Under the pieces are notes generated by a model, which saw only the letters and a program-made list of their open reading frames with translations, ran no database searches and was not told where the DNA came from. Below, one piece after another: positions 8,203 to 10,928 of a DNA stretch of 10,928 bases. Each line of letters starts with the position of its first letter. Within the stretch, counting starts at the first letter, position 1. This DNA is from Pleurotus ostreatus/Saccharomyces cerevisiae fusant (taxonomy: Eukaryota; Opisthokonta), in the NCBI GenBank assembly GCA_024196135.1, contig JAMQCK010001194.1, positions 1 through 10,928 on the forward strand, given 5' to 3'. The position numbers and the translations under genes were made by a program.

Positions 8203-9171
8203 TCATGCAGCCACTTCAGGCTTCGTGGGCTTCTATAAGGGCGTAAGCATGGAGGAAAACCTGATGGCCGTAATGTTTTCACCCTATACATCAGCTCGAC
8301 GGGGACACCCTTGGCTTTCTCCCCCTTAGCTGTCGTGCCATCTTCGGCAGCCTTGCCTTCGCCTAGCCTGAACTTGTCGTACGTCTGGCGACCGTGTCAA
8401 CATCGAATGTCCCTCGAGTGTTGTTCGCACTTACCACCCATCCATAATGATGGTAAATCCCAATTGAACGCTCTGATGAGGCATCAAGGGTGAACAACCT
8501 GGTTGGGTCGTGCGCCTCCTGCTCCCTCAGGAGCTTTCCGCAGTAGCCTGGCGGCAATGTCAGCTTGCTTTCGGGCGTAAATCAACTTCGCTCACCGTGG
8601 CCCTCGTCGTCCGGGTTCGTGAACAGCAGCTCAAGGTGCCAGTAGTCGTTGTTCTTGATGCCTTGCCTCTCAAGTTCCGCGGCCCTGCGCTTCGTCATGC
8701 CTGGGAGATATTCCTCCGTAATCCTCTAAAAAGGACGTCAAACAAAAGTACCTCGCGTGAAGCGTCCCTTCTTACCTTGAGCGTAGTGATACCCCACGCA
8801 AGAAGGGCGCGATGGAACTTCGCCCTGACGAACACCCAGGGGCTGTCGAACTCAGCTGACTCCGGCGTGATCCAGGCGGCGCACGCCGCGATCCGCTCTG
8901 TGCCGTCGGCCTCTGGCACGGCGACGACCATGATGCGGCCGCGAATGAGCATGACCGAGCGCAGGGTGCTCTCCTCAAAGTGAGCCAGTCGGCGCAGGCT
9001 CTTCGCCTTCTTCTCACCCTCCTGGAGGTGCATTGCGGTGGTCTGATGCGAGAAGTAATTCTTCGCAGGGTGCGAGGCGAAGGCGCGGGCGCCTATTCTG
9101 CCCAGTTGCACGAGCTCCTCGGGGAGCTTGGCTTCGCGGATGTAGGCGCCGGCGGGAGCATCTTTCGCCAT
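8203..9171 (-). CDS. GNAT-family acyltransferase, copy 1
   Basis: Complement of 8203-8232, 8283-8384, 8435-8547, 8596-8725, 8776-9171; introns of 48-50 nt; 256 aa. The ATG at 9171 (MAKDAPAGAYIREAKLP) aligns with the start of copy 2; a TTG three codons upstream is unlikely. The N-terminal half has FASHPAKNYFSHQ and a strand GRIMVVAVPEADG. The acetyl-CoA region is YWHLELLFTNPDDEGHG-YCGKLL, followed by the motif-B-like ERSIGIYHHYGW. This fits a GCN5-related N-acetyltransferase of a basidiomycete-type subfamily; substrate unknown. In the Q/RxxGxG/A loop the sequence is EGHGYCG, so Q/R is Glu and the second G/A is Cys. The final 10-codon exon (ends PEVAA) is inferred from a 50-nt intron and from copy 2; without it the frame would run to a stop at about 8164-8166. 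Confidence 0.83.
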
Positions 9172-9207
9172 GTCGAACAAAGGAGCTAGGGGTCAGAGAA
9201 TGGTCAG

Positions 9208-9221
9208 AAAACCCGGGTTTT
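9208..9221. repeat. Perfect 14-bp palindrome AAAACCCGGGTTTT
   Basis: Fully symmetrical sequence 36 bp upstream of the copy 1 start codon, between TATA box and ATG, so in the leader or core promoter. It is not present at the matching place in copy 2. Could be a dimeric factor site, an mRNA hairpin, or chance. Confidence 0.5.
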
Positions 9222-9228
9222 CGTCGCG

Positions 9229-9235
9229 TTTATAT
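9229..9235 (-). promoter_or_regulatory. TATA-like box of GNAT copy 1
   Basis: ATATAAA on the minus strand (within GCATATAAACGCG), about 57 bp upstream of the ATG at 9171. Copy 2 has a TATA-like run at nearly the same distance, which supports both. Confidence 0.5.
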
Positions 9236-9762
9236 GCAAGAGCAGCAGCTGCGATCCGCAAGGCGCAGTAAATGGCGTTCCGAACCCGTGTCGGTTGAGC
9301 GTCAATGAATGGTGATGAGGGGCGGTGTCAAGCGCGCTGTTCTCAAACTTGACTGTTTCTGAGTCAAACGTTCCAATTCGTTGCAGGCCTTTCCTGGCCT
9401 GGGTATCCCTTGGGTCTCGTAATCGGAATGAATTCCGAGAGGGGATACGCTCGTGATCTTGACCCTTCAGCTTCATGGACAGCCAGAGCACGCAGAGACG
9501 CAGCCATGGTCGGTCGAATCAGAGGGAAATGGCCCGAATTCCGAAGCTCACGATGATGATTGAAGGTCGAGGACAAGAGAGTTCCGAACTGCTAAATCCG
9601 GCCCGACCATTCGCGCGCACGTGCTAGGAAGTGGATACGCCCACAACATCGTTTGGCGATCTAATTTCCGTAACGGGTATTATGGTTTGTAGGAGGTGCG
9701 TAGAAAGAAGTGAGTAATGATAGACAAATATAGGGTATTTCCGTAGTGCGAACAAGGCCCTT

Positions 9763-10722
9763 CTATGCCTTTGCAGGCTCCTAACACTCGTAATCAGCAC
9801 ACGCAAGGGGCACAGACCTGAGGTGTATCCCTCACCTTCACCATAAGTTCAAGAAGCACTCCCTTCGCCTTCTCTCCCTTTGCAGCAGTACCATCTTCGG
9901 CAACCTTGCCAACACCCAGCATATGCTGGTCGAACGTCTGAGGCGTATTCAGCCGTACTGAAGCACGATCCGATTTGGGCACGTACCTTCCAGCCGTAAT
10001 GATGGTAGATGGCGATGGACCGCTCTGAGGCGGCGTTCAGCATCAGTAGCTTGGTCGGCTCGTACGCCTCGAACTCCCTCAATAGCTTTCCACAGTGCCC
10101 TGGAATAACGGTTAGTTCTGGACAGCGCTTAACAGTGAAATTGTACTTACCACGCCCCTCATCGTCGGGATTCGTGAAGAGCAGTTCAAGATACCAGTAA
10201 TCGTTATTCTTGATCCCATATTTCTCTGCCGCTTTCTCCCTCTGCTTCTCCTGAACTGGCGTGAACACCCCCACGATCCTCTGCCAAGCGAGTCAATAGG
10301 TCGAAAGCCGAAAGAAGTCATCGAGATCTAACCTTCAGCGCAACCATTCCCCATGCGCGCACCGTCCGATGGTACTTCGCGCGTATGATGACCATAAGAC
10401 TCTCCTTCTCCGACGCGCCAGGTGGCGTCCACGCCGCGCACGCCGCCAGCCGCTCCTTCCCATCCTCCTCCGGCACAGCGACCACCATGATGCGTCCGCC
10501 CAAGAGCTTCACATAGAGAAGTATGCTCTCCTCGAAGTTCGCGAGCTGGCGGAGGCTCTTCTCCTTTCGCTTCCCTTCTTGGAGGTGGATGGCGGTCTTC
10601 TGGTGCGAGAAGTAGTTCTTCAAAGGGTGCGACGCAAAGGCGCGTGCTGCGACGAGGCCAAGCTCGCGAAACTCTTCGGGAAGCTTGGCCTCGCGAACAT
10701 AGGGGCCGGTTGGTGCTGCCAT
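9763..10722 (-). CDS. GNAT-family acyltransferase, copy 2
   Basis: Complement of 9763-9780, 9836-9937, 9987-10099, 10151-10280, 10333-10722; introns of 49-55 nt; 250 aa. It begins MAAPTGPYVREAKLPEE and shares with copy 1 the segments ARAFASHP.KNYFSHQ.TA, GRIMVVAVPE.DG, RAK.HR, GIKNNDYW.LELLFTNPDD and ERSI.IYHHYGW. Exons 2-4 are exactly as long as in copy 1 (130, 113, 102 nt) with introns at the same codon phase, so the two arose by tandem duplication. The acetyl-CoA loop reads EGRGHCG, with the same Glu and Cys departures. Exon 5 is only 18 nt (EPAKA, then stop) after a 55-nt intron with a GCTGAT branch site; unspliced, the frame would end at 9794 with a Cys-rich tail that copy 1 lacks. Cytosolic or nuclear acyltransferase; substrate unknown. 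Confidence 0.84.
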
Positions 10723-10928
10723 TGAGAGAACGTGGATGTGAAGAGATTGAGCGGATCAGCGAGTTGAAGGTCAGTGACTATATATGTTTCAAGACGGTTA
10801 ACCAGTAGCGAGGGCGATGCACATCTGTAGTCGTACCTGACGCAAATATAGACGCCAAGGTCCTCTACCTGGTCAGTCAAACCTTGGTCAAACGCAGTAG
10901 ACCTACACTGGAGGCGGAAAAGCGCCCC
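10723..10928. promoter_or_regulatory. Upstream region of GNAT copy 2 to window end
   Basis: About 200 bp that should hold the 5' UTR and promoter of copy 2. Apart from the TATA-like run I see only a weak inverted pair (CCAAGGT near 10855 and ACCTTGG near 10880). No further gene can be supported before the window ends. Confidence 0.45.
10779..10785 (-). promoter_or_regulatory. TATA-like box of GNAT copy 2
   Basis: ATATATA run on the minus strand within AAACATATATAGTCAC, about 57 bp upstream of the ATG at 10722, the same distance as in copy 1. Confidence 0.5.

Larger units (their letters stand above)
9172..9762. other. Intergenic region between the GNAT copies
   Basis: 591 bp holding the upstream region of copy 1 (right to left on the minus strand) and the 3' end of copy 2. 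No gene is seen. Noted sites: TATA-like element 9229-9235, palindrome 9208-9221, inverted repeat TCGGAAT-GA-ATTCCGA at 9423-9438, and a palindromic E-box GCACGTGC at 9617-9624. Significance of the last two is unknown. Confidence 0.5.

Noticed and set aside
8203..8232. Peroxisomal C-terminal signal in the GNAT proteins
   Set aside because: The predicted ends (EVAA, PAKA) do not match the SKL-type consensus.
9172..9180. Upstream TTG start for GNAT copy 1 (three extra codons)
   Set aside because: Nuclear genes start at ATG, and the ATG at 9171 aligns with the start of copy 2.
8510..9189. Plus-strand open frames across GNAT copy 1
   Set aside because: Antisense shadows of the well-supported minus-strand exons; no domain seen.

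Overview
This is eukaryotic nuclear DNA, almost certainly from a basidiomycete fungus of the Agaricomycetes (perhaps a polypore; that rank is a guess). The supports are dense short introns of 47-72 nt with GT..AG ends and CTNAY-like branch points, compact spacing, and protein families typical of that class. All gene models below were spliced by hand; every junction keeps frame and restores family-like protein sequence.

Layout, left to right. (1) 1-1127, + strand: 3' part of a multi-pass membrane protein gene of the lineage-expanded, uncharacterised basidiomycete seven-helix type; seven exons are visible and the 5' end is outside the window. (2) 1128-2529: 1.4 kb without a credible protein gene. 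It contains an inverted 32-bp pair (1585-1616 / 2199-2230) enclosing two arrays of a degenerate ~35-45 bp unit, and between them a minus-strand tRNA-like Pol III signature (A box, B box, T-run), probably a decayed SINE/MITE-type element. (3) 2530-4920, - strand: a 762-aa protein with an N-terminal C2 domain, proline-rich repeats and a long charged helix, resembling the Inn1/Fic1 cytokinesis family. (4) 5079-8018, + strand: an 889-aa SNM1/Artemis-family metallo-beta-lactamase/beta-CASP DNA repair nuclease. It is head-to-head with (3) across only 158 bp, so the two may share a promoter. (5) 8203-9171 and 9763-10722, - strand: two tandem paralogues of a GNAT-type acyltransferase with identical exon organisation (exons 2, 3 and 4 are 130, 113 and 102 nt in both), each ending in a very short fifth exon. 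TATA-like boxes lie about 57 bp upstream of both start codons.

No pathway links all genes. The likely relationships are a divergent promoter between the C2 and nuclease genes, a tail-to-tail junction between the nuclease gene and the first GNAT gene, and a local GNAT duplication. Nothing here proves a new system. The most distinctive items are the GNAT pair with a shared atypical acetyl-CoA loop, the repeat architecture of the C2 protein, and the TIR/tandem-repeat/Pol III element.
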